DNA of 64,000 bases. Source: Exophiala sp. HKRS030. Its lineage: Eukaryota; Ascomycota; Eurotiomycetes; Chaetothyriales; Herpotrichiellaceae. Under the pieces are notes generated by a model, which saw only the letters and a list, made by a program, of their open reading frames with translations, did no database searches and was not told the DNA's origin. A program made the translations under genes and the position numbers. Shown here one piece after another: positions 46,670-59,269 of the stretch (position 1 is the stretch's first letter; each line of letters opens with the position of its first letter). The stretch is from the NCBI GenBank assembly GCA_023897205.1, contig JAHWDD010000008.1, positions 1 through 64,000 on the forward strand. Reading direction: 5' to 3'.

Positions 46670-47971
46670 ATGGCCCATCCGACCGAAGATCTTCCCTCCC
46701 ATGCCTCTCCGATGATCTCCCCGGTCCCACGACCTTCGGCTGGTTATTTGAGTAACTGGTCAGAACTTCAGGAAGATGGACCTGGGACTCCGGGCCTCCC
46801 AAATAATCTGTTATCGCCCGCCTTCACTCCACCCGCAACACCGGGCGCTGCGACACCGTCTCGCCATCTCCACGCCGAACCTAAATCGACCCCAGTCGAT
46901 ACGTCGCTCGACGAGCCTTCTACCAAACAGCCACGGTTGGTAGAGAGATTACCGAACGTGGAGTGCTTGGTGCGGGCCAGGATACCGACAACTTCTGGTG
47001 CGGAAATGTTCCTACACTTGTATCAGAACGATTCAGACAATAAAGAGCATTTGGCGATCGTTTTTGGCAACAACATTCGCAGTCGCAGCTTGGACGCCGA
47101 AAGGCCTGGGGAAACGGAGATGGACCGTATGATCAGAGGGGCCTACGTTGGGAGACTTCGACCAGGACGTACGAGTTCGAGAATTGACCCGGAACCGAAG
47201 AAGCGCCCACTCGGAAAGCGTACAAGAAGTGGTTCTGCATTGAAGAACGTCACCACGGTTCCCGAGGAAGCTGCCGTGTCAGAAGAAGAAGAAGGAGAAA
47301 CAGAGCAGCCCACTGCTGCTGCTCCCGTACAGTCACCTGTGAGCACGCAGGACCTCGAACGACAGCCTCGAAAGCAGGGCGAAACTGGCCTCGAGCCGGT
47401 GCTAGAATCTTTGGATCCGAAAGCCCCCGGGAAAGCACCCCTGGTAAGGATACACTCGGAATGCTACACCGGCGAAACGGCGTGGTCCGCTCGATGTGAC
47501 TGTGGAGAGCAACTGGACGAGGCGGCCCGTTTAATGTCACTCCCCCGTTCTCCCGGAGGCGTCATTGTGTACCTGCGACAAGAAGGACGGGGGATCGGCC
47601 TGGCCTCGAAATTGAAGGCGTACAACCTCCAAGACTTGGGGAACGACACGGTCGAAGCCAACCTTTTGCTTCGACACCCCGCCGACGCGAGGACGTACGG
47701 CTTGGCGACCGCCATCCTCCAGGACCTCGGACTGGGGACCGACACCGACGCACAGAAACCCCCCGAGGAGCGAGGCATCAGGCTCCTGACGAACAACCCC
47801 GACAAGGTCAGGGCGGTCGAAGGACCCAACAAGGAAGTCCGCGTCCGCGAGAGGGTCGCAATGATCCCGATCGCGTGGCGGACGTCGGGAGCGAAGGGTG
47901 TCCGAGGAGCAGAGATCGAAAAATACCTCGAGACCAAGATCGGCCGTATGGGACACATGATTCGCGAGTAG
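46670..47971 (+). CDS. RIB1: GTP cyclohydrolase II (riboflavin biosynthesis)
   Basis: Single exon, 433 residues. About 240 N-terminal residues are fungal-specific, disordered and Ser/Pro/Glu-rich, after [16 protein letters not shown], which begins the catalytic fold. The zinc triad is [18 protein letters not shown] (Cys265, Cys276, Cys278). [19 protein letters not shown] supplies the GTP- and Arg-finger residues, and [13 protein letters not shown] and [10 protein letters not shown] the final binding loop. It opens GTP to the first riboflavin precursor in the cytosol. The acidic and low-complexity insertion before the zinc site is longer than in bacterial enzymes. Confidence 0.96.
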   Translation: MAHPTEDLPSHASPMISPVPRPSAGYLSNWSELQEDGPGTPGLPNNLLSPAFTPPATPGAATPSRHLHAEPKSTPVDTSLDEPSTKQPRLVERLPNVECLVRARIPTTSGAEMFLHLYQNDSDNKEHLAIVFGNNIRSRSLDAERPGETEMDRMIRGAYVGRLRPGRTSSRIDPEPKKRPLGKRTRSGSALKNVTTVPEEAAVSEEEEGETEQPTAAAPVQSPVSTQDLERQPRKQGETGLEPVLESLDPKAPGKAPLVRIHSECYTGETAWSARCDCGEQLDEAARLMSLPRSPGGVIVYLRQEGRGIGLASKLKAYNLQDLGNDTVEANLLLRHPADARTYGLATAILQDLGLGTDTDAQKPPEERGIRLLTNNPDKVRAVEGPNKEVRVRERVAMIPIAWRTSGAKGVRGAEIEKYLETKIGRMGHMIRE

Positions 47972-48868
47972 GACCTGCACAAGTCACAAGAGATGATGAA
48001 AATAGTACACAGCCAGGTGGCAGTATTTTCTCCAGATTCGCCCTGTGCAGCCGAAAAGAAAGATCACTCTACGCAAGCCGGCATAAAATTCCTTCAAGGA
48101 GTGATGCTGGGCATCAGAAACTTGGAACAAATGAAAATATAACATTTCGGCCAGACCATTCACAACTGCCATCATGAGTTTGGTGTTGGTCTTGTATACA
48201 CAGTCTACCGAAGTCCTCCCACTCCTCGATGGAGAGAACAATTTACGAAAGGTGTGCATGCTTTTTTTATTCGAGCATGGCGGATTTTCTCTCGATCTCA
48301 AGCCATCCTTTATATCTTACGAATGGTTGAGCAAAAAAAGCGGGACTCGACACCATTCATCAACCCTCTCCTCGCGATCCTCCTTCTCTCTTTTTCCCCC
48401 TTTCGACAACCCAGTCACCGTCCCCCCCTCAGGGATCACGAGAAATCACACCCCCCTTGGAGTCCAAAATTTTTACAGTTTATGTTCTTGAGAAGATGTG
48501 ACCGGCAAAGTGTGGGAATACATATCCTGAATAGCTTTTTGCCTACCTTACCTGAAGTGGTACCTTGGGTAGCTTGGTAGGCACTGGTCGGTCGTGGGTA
48601 CTGGCATACAGAGAAAAGCTTTGGGGAAGTTTATCCGTGTATATAAATGCAAAATCAGGTAAAGGCAAGAAGATTTTGTCAAGATGGAATATACCATATA
48701 CATCACATACTCTGTACATACAGCAGAAGTGTTTATTACCTGCTGGTTTTCTTTTCTCTCACATCTGTCTGTTTGACACCATTTGTTTTGTTCTTGATCC
48801 ATTTTTTTTTCTGGCCGTGGTGATTATCTGAAATGAGAAAATATGCTTTGTGTTTTTTTTCTACTTTT
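47972..48868. other. Convergent intergenic region
   Basis: About 0.9 kb between RIB1 and the next minus-strand gene. It has pyrimidine-rich runs. No gene. Confidence 0.45.
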
Positions 48869-49918
48869 CTACCAAATGCCCAACCAGAGCTTTCTCTTCC
48901 GCCTTTCGGGCTGCTGCTGCTGCTGCTCCTCCTCCTCCTCGGGCTCGCCGCGTTCCTTCCTCTCCCTCATCCTTCTGGCAAACTCGTCCACGTCGTCACC
49001 GAGCTGACCTCCCTTTGCGAGCACGTCCCGCCCGGTGACGGCGTCCTCCCTGCCGCCTCGCTCGCGCTCGGCGTTGGTCAGGCCGTCGTCCCAGGGGACC
49101 AACCCTCTCACGTCGATGCCTTGTTCCTCGCGGGCGTCGAGGTCCTCCATGCCGTGGGCGCGGCGGTACAAACGGCGCTTCTGGGCGTCGAGGATCTTTT
49201 GCTGTCGGCTCTCGTTGGCTTGTGCGGTCGTGTAGTCGATGTGGAGCCGGACCACGGCCATGTATTCCCGCAGGTAGTCCAGCGGGTGAAAAGGCAAGGT
49301 CGAGACGGGGGGGAGGAGGTGAGCGTAAGGGGAGGTCTTGACAAAGGTCTGTGTGAGTGTGATGCCGGCGAGGATGGTCAAGGTTCCCTATCATACACAT
49401 GAGCATACTCGATATATACACCCAGCGCCAGAGCAAAAAAAAAAGAAAGGCCAAACCCCCCAAAAAAGAGGCAAGCGTACCATTGTGATCCAAATATGAA
49501 TCCATCGGTCCGTTAAGAACCAATGCATAAATGATCCCTTTTCAGGAAACATGTGAGGATACGTCCTCGTCTTTTGTCGTTCCTTCTCTTGTTCCGTCGT
49601 GCCCTGGTTGTAACCACCGCCCACGCCACCCAACGACGTCGTAGTCGTCCTCCGGCGGGCATTCAATCTCGAAGGGTGCGACGGCGGTCGAAACTTGTCC
49701 GGCTGTTCGAGGACGACGGGTTTCTGGTCGGTCGACGCCGTTCTGTGGAACGACAAGCTCGTGCTCTTCATTGCCCGTAGTGACCTTCTCGACGCGGGTG
49801 GGATCTGTAATGCCGCAGCATGTTTTGGGCCGGAGCTGCTGGGGGTGCTGGCGCTGCGGAGTGCACTGCGCAGACAAGTATGGCAGTACACCGAGAGCGT
49901 TGCCCCTCGGGATGCCAT
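48869..49918 (-). CDS. Conserved fungal membrane protein, probably mitochondrial
   Basis: Two exons (49918-49481 and 49387-48869) give 318 residues. The N-terminus is basic and Ser/Ala/Arg-rich (CLRSALRSASTPSSSG), like a mitochondrial presequence. HMFPEKGSFMHWFLTDRWIHIWITMGTLTILAGITLTQTFV spans the exon junction as one membrane segment. A soluble tail follows with YMAVVRLHIDYTTAQ and a long charged helix ending in Glu/Gln runs encoded by tandem CTC/CTG-type triplets. Similar proteins are widespread in Pezizomycotina without a defined role. Confidence 0.8.
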
Positions 49919-50795
49919 CGCCAGGATGTATTTAGTATGACGTCTCTCGTCAGATTCGGAAAACGGGGAAGTAGTATTTCAAAGAAGAAAAAACAATCTG
50001 ATGGTGTCTCTCTGGGCTGCCAGTGTCGACGGAGAAGTAGTTCCTCTGAGGCGTAACCTAGTACTTCTACGGAGAGAAGTAAGGGCCAAAAGCAAAAAGG
50101 TCTTGGCAACGGTTCTGGACGGATTTACAGTACATGCTCCATATCCAAGGTAGGGAACCAAATTGCTCCTACGCCTACGACAAGACCAGAGAACATCGAC
50201 ACAAGTCAAATTACCAGACAGACAGAGCAGAAAGATCTCAGTTGATGCATCGATTGTCCTCTTAAAAGACGAGTCATCTATGCAAATCCTAGACTAGGCC
50301 CAACAGTATTGTTCCTATTTCGCCAACAGTCCTTTCCATACATATTGATATATCTAGCTGTACAACCTCTTTTGTCATGAGGAGGATTAACAAATGGAAA
50401 TCTCTTCGTCGCTGTTCAAGCTGACAAGGTCGCCACTATCATCGCCGGCAAAACCCAAAATGCAGTCCATACAAAAACTTGTCCTCACTAACTCTCGGTT
50501 CGTTCGCGCGAAGCCCAAAATCAAATGCAATAACCAGGCATGGTGAGCCCGCGGCTCACAGGAGAGTATCAAAGTTTAACAGGCAAGGAAAGAGCAGCAA
50601 CTCGATGTTGCCCAAAGGGAAAAAAGAAAGCCGTGGTAGGCTGCCAACGCCAAAATAACTCAAAAACACCTTCATAGGTGACAACACTCTTTGTCTTTTC
50701 GTACAGGATATCAAGGAACACGATTTTCGTCAGGTAGTCAAGACTAGGAACTTTTCAGGTTTGAAACGAGTGTGGTCGGTCGGATAGATCTGTTT
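49919..50795. other. 5' flank of the membrane protein and 3' flank of the kinase
   Basis: No gene recognised in about 0.88 kb. Confidence 0.45.
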
Positions 50796-53273
50796 TTATC
50801 GGTAGATGGATGTTCCAGCTGCGAAAATAGAGTTGGCAGCCGCTGCTCCCCATTCGTTTTCCTCATAAGGCGGCGTAGGCCAGAGGGAGTTTACATGCTC
50901 GTTTTCGTTACGTTTCTTGGTAATATTCAAAGGCTGAGCCGGTGTTGGGTTGAATTGCACACCATTCCTTTTGGCGGATGGCGATGGAGTCAAGTATGCA
51001 CCCTGCAGTGCATGGTTGCTCGATGGGTGTGGTAATGACTGTCGGTGATGATCCTTTTGTGCCAGAACTTGTCGTTGTGGCTGTTCTTTTGTATTCGTGT
51101 TTTGGTCCAGACGTCTCACGGCACGGTTAGCAGACCTCAGAACTTCATCTAGCAGTTCGTCGGCCTCCTCAGGCGTCTCATACTGATTGGCTTGGATGGG
51201 CGGGCGCCGTGCCCGAGTTGTCGAGTTAGTCACATTTTGTCCAAGATTGTCGCTGGATCGTCGACCTTCTGAGCGAGGCACAGAGTGAGTTCTCTTCAAA
51301 GATCCTTGGTTGTTCTTGATGTTCGAATGGCTTCTCGAGGCGGCTTCTGCTTCTTCACGGTCCAGGCTGTATCTCACGTTCTGCAAGATTTTGTCCAAAT
51401 CCGAGAAGTCCTGGTTGGTCTCAGGAATAACACTATCGACCATGAGAGAGGATCTATTCGACCACGGCACATTCGCGGCATTCGCTTCGACGTCATCACC
51501 GCTGGGTGACGCCAAGCCGTGTCTGCCAGAGAACCGCCTTGCTCGCTTCCGCAAATGCGAGAAGAAGCTCTCCTTTTGGCCACCAGGAGGTGAGACCAAG
51601 CCACTGTTGGCATTTAATGCTCGCTCGGCTTCTTGTCGGTGAAGGTCCGCGTAATGGTTGCCATGGGAATTGAGCGACAATTGTCTGCCAATCTTCTTCG
51701 ACTTCTCTTCCGTGGCCTTGGAACTTGGCTTAGCTTCTGGTTGAGAAGTAAAGGCAGAACTTGCCTGAGCTGTAACAGCATTCGGCAAGGGAGAAATGGG
51801 TCGAATGGATGGCAGAATGGGCATTGGTGCGGCCCCGACAGGGTTGGTGCCATTGGTCCACGTTGCACGCTTATTCGCCTGAGGGCGAAGTCTGCTGACT
51901 AGACCCTCGGGTTCTTGTTGTGGTACCACTTTGGGCTCGGGATTATGTTGAGGGACAACAGGGGCACTTTCTCGAGCGATGAGTGATCTCCGGAACCAGG
52001 AAGCCTTCGATGTGATAGTGGGTGTTTCAGTGGTATCCTTGGACCTGAAACTGAGATCTGAGTGTTTCCGGCCAAGCAATCTTGATGATGATTTCGGCCT
52101 GAGAGGATCAACAGCATCTGTGAAGAAATCATGCTCCATGGCTTGTCTCGAATTTGGTCGGTTCTTGGGATCCCACATCAGGCACCATGTTACGAAGTTA
52201 CTAAACGCCAAAGACCACTGTGGAGGCTGCAGGATCGTCTCCATGGCATGAGGGGCCATCTGTAAAGGTCAGTATAAGGCACAAGCCATACAAAGGTTGT
52301 GAAAACCTACCTTTGGAAACGAAAAGCCGAGCTTTTGGGCCAACTTCGTACCCTCTCTCCATTCACCGCCACCAACACGGGTGCCAGACTTGGTGTACCA
52401 ATTTCCTGGGCTTCCCATGATTTCGCAAACCCGCCAAACTTGGTCGACTTCATTGCCTCCAGGAAACAGTGGTTTCAATGTAGCGATTTCAACAGCCATA
52501 GCACCAATGGCCCAGATGTCGACCGGCGCGGAATATTCACCCGCACGAAGAAGAACTTCAGGAGCTCTGTACCATCTTGTAGAAACATAGGTAGTGTAGG
52601 GTAATCTTGAGTGCGTCTCTCGAGCCAGACCAAAATCCGCAATCTTTATCGAATACGTCGGAGGTGTTGATGGAGGTGTGACGAGGGATGAATATCTGCT
52701 GAATGAAGATTGCGAATCGTGAGGTGCGGATGTAGAGACAAGAATGTTTTCTGGTTTAATGTCGCGATGGAAGAAGTGGTGACAGTGGATGTGCTCGAGA
52801 CCAGAAAGGATTTGATAGAGGATGCTCTTCACACTTCGGGCATCCAGGCATTTGTGGTCGCGGGCTTTCATCAATTGATAAAGATTACCATCCATGTACT
52901 CCATACAAATATGGAGCTTTTTGCTGAACGGATCGAGGAAGATGTCAAGGGCAGGGACGAGGTGGGCATGTGTCGGCAGGGTTCGTAGGAAGATGACTTC
53001 TCGGAGTTCTAAGCACGGTGAAAACGACTCGAACGTCTTCTTCATCGTCTTGATGGCAACCTAGGAGAAGATTAGCTTGGATGCACTCAAATGAGGTCGT
53101 CCTTCACTCACCATCGTATTCCGTCGAGCAACACTGGCGCCATTTGCCCTAACTCTGGCAAGATGTACACTCCCGAAACTGCCATCTCCTATCTCCTTGA
53201 TCACCTCGAACCTATCCTCCAGGGCGGCCATGCTATAGGAGGAGGGCCTGTGGTTGTAGTCGATAATAGCCAT
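50796..53273 (-). CDS. Ime2/MAK-family serine/threonine kinase
   Basis: Three exons (53273-53112, 53060-52311, 52259-50796) give 791 residues. A start 14 codons later (53231, MAALEDRFEVIKEIG) is also possible. The Gly loop GDGSFGSV, VAIKTMKK lysine, HRDIKPENIL catalytic loop, ADFGLARE magnesium loop and TTYVSTRWYRAPE activation segment are intact. The T-x-Y of that segment and the long insert after PENIL (STSAPHDSQSSFSRYSS) match the Ime2/MAK/MOK group, ImeB in Aspergillus. In fungi these act in meiosis, light or developmental control. The last 400 residues are disordered, Ser/Pro/Gln-rich and basic. The catalytic domain carries no damage. Confidence 0.93.
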
Positions 53274-56200
53274 AGTGATGGTTCAGATATTCTCTTTCCA
53301 ACGTCTCGCGGTTGATTCTTCTGATCAACAGTAGGAATATCAACCAAATTATCTCAACCAGGCTGCCTGGGGCCCTTTTGGGGGTGTCTGTGAAGCCTCA
53401 CAGCGTCATTTCTATGTATATCTGTCGTTGAATGCTTTTACGTCTCTTCAGGGCTGTTAGACAGTCGTCGGAGGAGTGGTTTGTCGAGCGGTCGTTCGAT
53501 CGGGGTCGAGAGGTTTGTAGCGAGCGTGAGGCGATGGAACAGGGAGGGTAAAGTGTCGAGTCGGGCAGAGCTTCAAGAAATTGATGCTGAGGACATAGGA
53601 TCCAGGTCGACAACGCTCCAGGTATTGTAGCTAAGGGAAGCTAGTTCGGGAGGAGTGCTTGTCGGAAGCAGACCCGCAAGGGGTCGTGCTGGGAAAGTGG
53701 ATAGACAAACCCTCCCCTTTCCTCGTACTGGCAGCGTGGTTCAAGCCTGCGGCATGGGAGAACTGTAGTGTAGGGGGTAAAGTGACAGATGTTTTCGGTT
53801 ATGTTGACGAGAGTGCTCAGACAATTTGCTGTGAAATGGGAGGCGCGTTCCTCCTTGTATCGGATTGGCAAGGGGTGTTGGCAGATGTGTGAGAAGGTAG
53901 CGGAAGTGGCAGGCCCGGCGTGCCACGACGGGCTTAATCACCGCTAAGACGTAGGCTAGGCTGAGGAGGGTCTGGGAATTGGGCTGACGCAGGATCTCAG
54001 TACTGTACACGGCGTACGAGTAGGTATCTGATGCTGCGTTTTCTGGCCAAGGCAGTAAGTAGTCGGTGAGAGAAAAGAAATTGAGGCGACTGCGGGTTTT
54101 TCTTTTGGTTTCCCTGAATGTATGTGCGCGATGAGTGTTGGCGGCGGGTGATTCCCAGACCAGCGGTGACGACAATAATGGGTTGTCAGCAACGCAAGCA
54201 GCTGGAAGATGCCTGAGATTGTGGCCTTGGAAGGGAGAGCGCCCGGGCTACGGAAGCTTCTACTGTACTGTCCTGCGCAGTCCGGAGTACCATGACGGCC
54301 CGGTAAGGCAGACGGCTGCTAAGGATCTTCTCGGTCGTGTGCTGAAGACGCCAGTGGCGCTGTGGTGATGGAGCCACTACTGTATTGTACTGTACCGCAA
54401 CATTCCAGTAAAGAGCATGGGCTCTTGGGTAGCGCGTTGGGGCTGTCCAGGACTAGTGAGTCCCTCGCAATTCCGACCCAAGCAGCCAGGTCAGCGTGGC
54501 CCGTCCTGCACGCCAGAATGCTTCATCCCCAGCGCCAGAAGCTGCGGAAGCCGGACACCTGCTAATTCATCGCCCTAGCACTCATCTCTGGTAAGTCGCG
54601 CTCCGGCAACCGCAACTAGGCTGCCTACAGGACCCCGTAAGTAGGCACCTAGGACATAAGAATACTACAGTACGGAGTCTCCATCCAAGGATAGCATCAC
54701 AGTCCGCATCTCACCGCCCAGCTGGCTCGCGGATCGCAGCTACGTATGGTGAGCCCAGATCCACGCGATGAAATGAATTCGATGTGTTGGCTGTTGAGTG
54801 TTTTTTCGACAAGCAATGACAGATTCCGCGTCTGCAATCGCGCAAAAAACAGCTGAGAAGTGAAGGGTCAACAACACCGCATGCCATGGTCGCCGCCAGA
54901 AACACTCCTGTCTCATTCGTGGGCAGTCGGCGAATGTTGTCGTCACTTTCTGTCACACTACAAGAGAACGACCTCCTCACTGGCTCTGGGAGGTGAAAAG
55001 ACAGCTAGAACCAACAGTCATTTCACGGGGGGAACGGGTATGGTGGCAGTAGTTGGCCAACCTGTTTGAGCAAATCACACCTGTGGCGAATAACGATCGC
55101 CCATGCAAAACAGCCACGAGTCGGTTCCTGATGCAAACCCTGTCTTCCCTTGGCCTCTTCTCGTTTGACCGTCTTGCGTTGGACAAGCTAGGTAGCCACG
55201 GCCTGGTACTCCGCGTGCACCTGTTAAAAGGCTTCTGGGACAGAGACCACGAGGACATCTTTCGAAGCCACAGAAACATGGATATCTACCAAAGCTACGG
55301 AGTATATAATACTGAGAGACTCATGAGAATCAACGCGCATACGGACACGAATACTCCCCTGACAATTTGTGATCGTCAAGAATCCTGGCGAAGAGCACCA
55401 AAGTTGGGAATCCGGCTTTCGCCCCCTGGAACTAATGACGACGGGCTCTCGTTCCTGGTTCAAGCAAATGCGCGATGCCAAATGCAGGATTAGCCTTGAC
55501 CTTGTCCCTACTTTGCTCTTGTCGCGGCAACCAGGAGAATGGGTCGGGGCGCTGCTGGTGCCGGCCAACGGTGCAGTTTGTTGCTGATCAAATCTCCAGT
55601 CCACCTTGGATTGGCTTGAACCTCTTCCACAAGTATTTTGACCTGGTACGTGTGGAGTGTTTGCTTACCCTTCCGCCTTGCTTTTTCACTTACAGTACGG
55701 AGTAGTGGCGCTGACGATAGATACCTCGAGTCGAGTGGGCCATGCTTCTGGAAGTTTGGGGATCCGTTACGGCGTAGTATTATTACCAGTAGATTTGTCT
55801 CGAAAAATTGGCAAAGGTAGTGCCACACTCCAAAGAGATTACTTGGTGCAGCTGCTGAACTATAAGGTGTCCATAGCGAGTAAAGAAACTGAAAGTTTGC
55901 ATTAATATTGGGACCGACGCTTGGATGTACTTTACTCTCTCAGTTGTTTGTTCAGCTTACTCCGTACCGCAAAATCATAAATTCAGCTCAAAAGCTTCGG
56001 ATCACAAAAGCTCCTTAATTTGTAACACAATGTTTCCGGGAGTACCCAGCATCGTGACACCCCCAAATTCTAGGCTGTTGCCAACATCTCGTCTTTTTTA
56101 TGTGAAGCAACAGGTCAGGTGCCTGGATAGGCACCTGCTCTCCATACGATAATAATGTCTCACACGCAAGCAAACTGCAACAAAGGCGCTGCCAAGAAAC

Positions 56201-56773
56201 GTTGGTTGCAGTTATCAAACTTGGGTCTCATATTGCAAATCAGCCTCATAGGAGAGAGTTATGTAATGTACCTTTATTGACTTCACCAACACCCACTGCA
56301 AACTTCCAAACATGTTCTCCTGGATCGAATCCTCGCTATCCCAGAAATGATGACCCAGGAAGCCTCGTAGACTTAGGTCAAGGCTCTCCGAGAGATGAGT
56401 CGTTGATCAAGTCACAACTTTACTCAAACCACCCCACCACAACCTGTGATAAATTTTGATATATCCAGTAGTGTTTCAGTGACCTGGAATATTGCCAGGA
56501 TAAGGGTCTGTTTTTCTTCAATCACACAGTCTCTGAATGTGTTGCCTTGAACCCCGTGACAAGGCAGGTTTACTTGAGATCTAATGTGTGATAGGTTCCG
56601 CCGCATTTGTTTCAACTTCACTTTCCCTTCATTCAAGGCGACGCTTGACAACAATTTCAGTCTCTTCTGTCTTTAAAAGCGTCAAGAGCGTTCACAACTT
56701 TCCTCGTTACACAAACAAACTCGATTATCCTCCGCAGCAGGTGCTTCTGGGGGTGCATCTCTTGCCGGAAGCC
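53274..56773. other. 3.5-kb gene-free region between kinase and Stc1-domain gene
   Basis: The longest gene-free stretch in the core half. It must hold the kinase and Stc1-domain promoters in divergent arrangement. Many short frames on both strands, no family hit by eye. A long promoter would suit a developmental kinase (inference), but a missed rapidly evolving gene is also possible. Confidence 0.5.
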
Positions 56774-57790
56774 ATGCCTCGCAAACAGACACCTCATTGG
56801 CAAAAGACGCCAGACTCGTAAGTGTTTCTCATTCTATCATCGCTGCGTTACCTGCGTCTCTCAACGACTTTGCTTCCGCTTTCTTGCGTGCCACTCCTCC
56901 CTGCGATTGCCGACTCCAGCGTCACCATGACTCCTGATACTAACCGTTTCAGCATCAACAACGTCGATGTTGGTAACATGTATGTTCTTCTCTCCAACTC
57001 AACAGATCAGCCAACTCATGATTTTACAGCATTGAATGTGCCAATTGTTCCAGAAAACTCTTCCGTTCCCGATTCTCCAACAATCAATACAAAAGATTTC
57101 AATCAGAAGTTCTACATGCTCGTCAGGGCGGACCACCAGCACAATTACCGAGATGCCAGGACTGCACCGCAGGTAATATCATGGAGTTGAAATGTACCTC
57201 ATGTGGTTACACCAAAGCTATCGACTTCTTCTCTGGCCAACAACGGAGACACCCAGACGAAGCAGTGAGTGACAAGAAAATCTTGGCAAGGGACATGCTG
57301 ACAGGCTCAGAAATGCATCAACTGCCAACAAGAAATCCAAGATCGCCTTCCCGGTCTGAAAGAGTCGGCTGAGGAGGAGCTGATCAGAGAAGAAATCAAG
57401 TCAAAACGTATCGATCCTATGTCTAGTATGTCGGCCATTGGTTCTTCTCAACCGAGCATCGGTGGTTCGATAGTCCCCTCTCAAGAAGGTGATCAGAACT
57501 CCTTCACCACGTTAGGGCGTGTCAGAGTGCCACAAGAAGGCAGATCGGACTGGGGCGAGGACCACCAGAGCCCGAGACGCTCACCATCGCCATCAAACAG
57601 CGAATTCTCCGGTTTGAACTCCATGTCCGAATTTCCCGCCGCCAAGAGGGGCTTCCACAAGGTTGCCGCATACAAGACCCCAGTTTCTGAACGCGCACAG
57701 AACCAGATACAACGCGAGTATCTCCAAAAAGCTCAAGCAGAGCATGGAAAACAAGACGAATCTGATGCCGACGAAGACTGGGAGCTTTGA
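56774..57790 (+). CDS. Stc1-domain zinc-binding protein
   Basis: Three exons fit: 56774-56817, 57030-57264, 57305-57790 (254 residues). Intron 1 is 212 bp and may hide a tiny exon near 56954. Intron 2 is only 40 bp. Cysteine pairs are regularly placed: ECANCSRKLFRSRFSNNQ, RCQDCTAGN, ELKCTSCGYTKAIDFFSGQQ and KCINCQQEIQ. This is the Stc1-domain pattern of double CxxC followed by an aromatic F-S motif. S. pombe Stc1 bridges RNAi (Ago1) to the CLRC H3K9 methyltransferase. Most filamentous-fungal members are uncharacterised. The C-terminus is Ser-rich, with a conserved-looking KRGFHKVAAYKTP. Confidence 0.88.
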
Positions 57791-58246
57791 AGAAGACCAT
57801 CTCAGCTCGGTGATGACCGACTTGGGCATCAGGCTTCCATTCCACCTGACCTCTTTCCCTGGAGCAACTTTGGTATTCATCAGGTGACCATCGTGTATCA
57901 CGATTCGAAGAAAAAAGGGCCACACAGCTCGTGGCCATCGATGTGTCGAAAAATTGGCGCAAAGATATCCGGTTTTGAGGCAAAGCCCTTGAAGATGGGA
58001 GCAACACAAAGCACGCCGAAGGAGCTCCACAGCCTAAGATTACTGTGTGCACATCTGCGAAGGTAGAAAAACAACTGCTATCTATCTAATGGATGTTATC
58101 GAAGAGCATGATGTCGTTTAATTGTCCGCAGTCCACAGACACATAAACATATGATTGAGAAGTAATGTAGACCTGAGTAAGGATGGCACTTAGTAGCTCC
58201 CTGAAAAGGAACCATCGTCTAATTCGAGCCGGTTGGCTACACGTTC
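57791..58246. other. Convergent intergenic spacer
   Basis: No gene recognised. Confidence 0.4.
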
Positions 58247-58732
58247 CTAGGCCTCAGTGTACACGGCCTCGTCAGCCTCGGTGAAGTTGTTCTGGTGGCG
58301 TTCTCGAGCCTCTAGCTTCTCAGATTCTATACAATCTTCTGGCTCCTGAAGGCACTCGTATAGCTCTTTGTACGAGACGAATATCTCACCCTCAATACCA
58401 TTATCCTGTGTGCTGTCTCCAAATTCCGCTAGACGAAGTCTAATACCGAGTGTAGTGTCGTTTACAGGCTGGCCATCATCAAGCCGGAAGCTCTGTGATC
58501 GATCAGTATATAAAACGGCAGAGATCATGAAACTTACCTGATCGAGGATTGTTGGCTCTACAGCCCATGCTTCGTCGTTGGCTCGCCAGACGGTGAGTGT
58601 GGTCCGTTTGTGTTTCTTGTACTCCAGGTCTATTCCGATGACGACACGGATCTTGATGTCAGACCCCAAGGTGTAATCTTGTGCAATGCGGCGCAAGTCT
58701 ATTACTTTTTGAGAGTTGGCGACTTCGATCAT
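58247..58732 (-). pseudogene. C-terminal remnant of a nuclease-fold-like fungal family
   Basis: Starts at MIEVANSQKVIDLRRIAQDY and runs through TLGSDIKIRVVIGIDLEYKK and TTLTVWRAND to a TGA-free tail. The IEVANSQ and IKIRVVIGIDLEY pattern resembles the last third of an uncharacterised fungal family whose core looks like a PD-(D/E)XK/Uma2-type restriction-endonuclease fold. A 45-bp GTAAGT...CACAG intron (58493-58537) is a multiple of three, so splicing removes 15 residues and restores a family-like LDQ-SFRLDDGQP. The upstream DNA (58733-59056) has only a short related-looking frame with a TGA at 58755-58757. About two thirds of the expected protein is missing. Either a truncated gene or an unassigned long upstream intron. 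Confidence 0.45.
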
Positions 58733-59056
58733 GACTGTTCTCGCTCGCGCTCCTAGTTTTCAAAAAGCGCTATCTGGTTCATGAACTCCGTAGCGCGCGT
58801 CTGAAGGGGATGATTCTGCTAGAACCAGTATGGCGGACATCTTTGGCGAAGAGCGCAGCCGGTTCAGGCCCACTTGAGAGTTCATATGTTTGGTGCAAGA
58901 TACGCTTTTCGAGGGATGCAAAAAACACACCGTGCCGCACACCTGTACCCATTTGTACAACGAGGCGCCCGCTCGGACGAAAGTAATGGATGCTATGTCA
59001 ATGTCAGCATGATGTATCTCTGCGTGCACGATGAAACAGACGTGACATACCGTAGT
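58733..59056 (-). other. Possible upstream sequence of the nuclease-like remnant, interrupted
   Basis: On the minus strand a frame open at 59029 (SSPKMSAILVLAESSPSDARYG) leads to a TGA and then, in the same frame, to the IEVANSQ start. It may be a coding remnant or chance. Confidence 0.25.
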
Positions 59057-59269
59057 TTAGGAAAATTCATCTAGCAGTGGATTTAGTTCGGTCCATAATC
59101 TCTCGTCAACATTCTTGAACGTTTCTCCGTGCTCGTACTGTAGTTTTGTGATTTGTTGGAGGATTTCGTTTACGCGTGGCTCCTCTTTCTCTTTGATCAG
59201 GAGAGGGGCGGACGAGACTAAACTCGCAACAGGAGCGATCTCTTCAGTGTCGTGCACTGGTTCGTCCAT
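59057..59269 (-). CDS. Small hypothetical protein
   Basis: A 70-residue frame from ATG 59269. It is charged and helical (NEILQQITKLQYEHGETF, VDERLWTELNPLLDEFS), with no recognised domain. The frame is open further upstream to 59422 with Cys-rich sequence, so it may be the last exon of a longer gene that runs upstream. Low confidence that it is a real gene. Confidence 0.3.
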   Translation of the reverse strand: MDEPVHDTEEIAPVASLVSSAPLLIKEKEEPRVNEILQQITKLQYEHGETFKNVDERLWTELNPLLDEFS

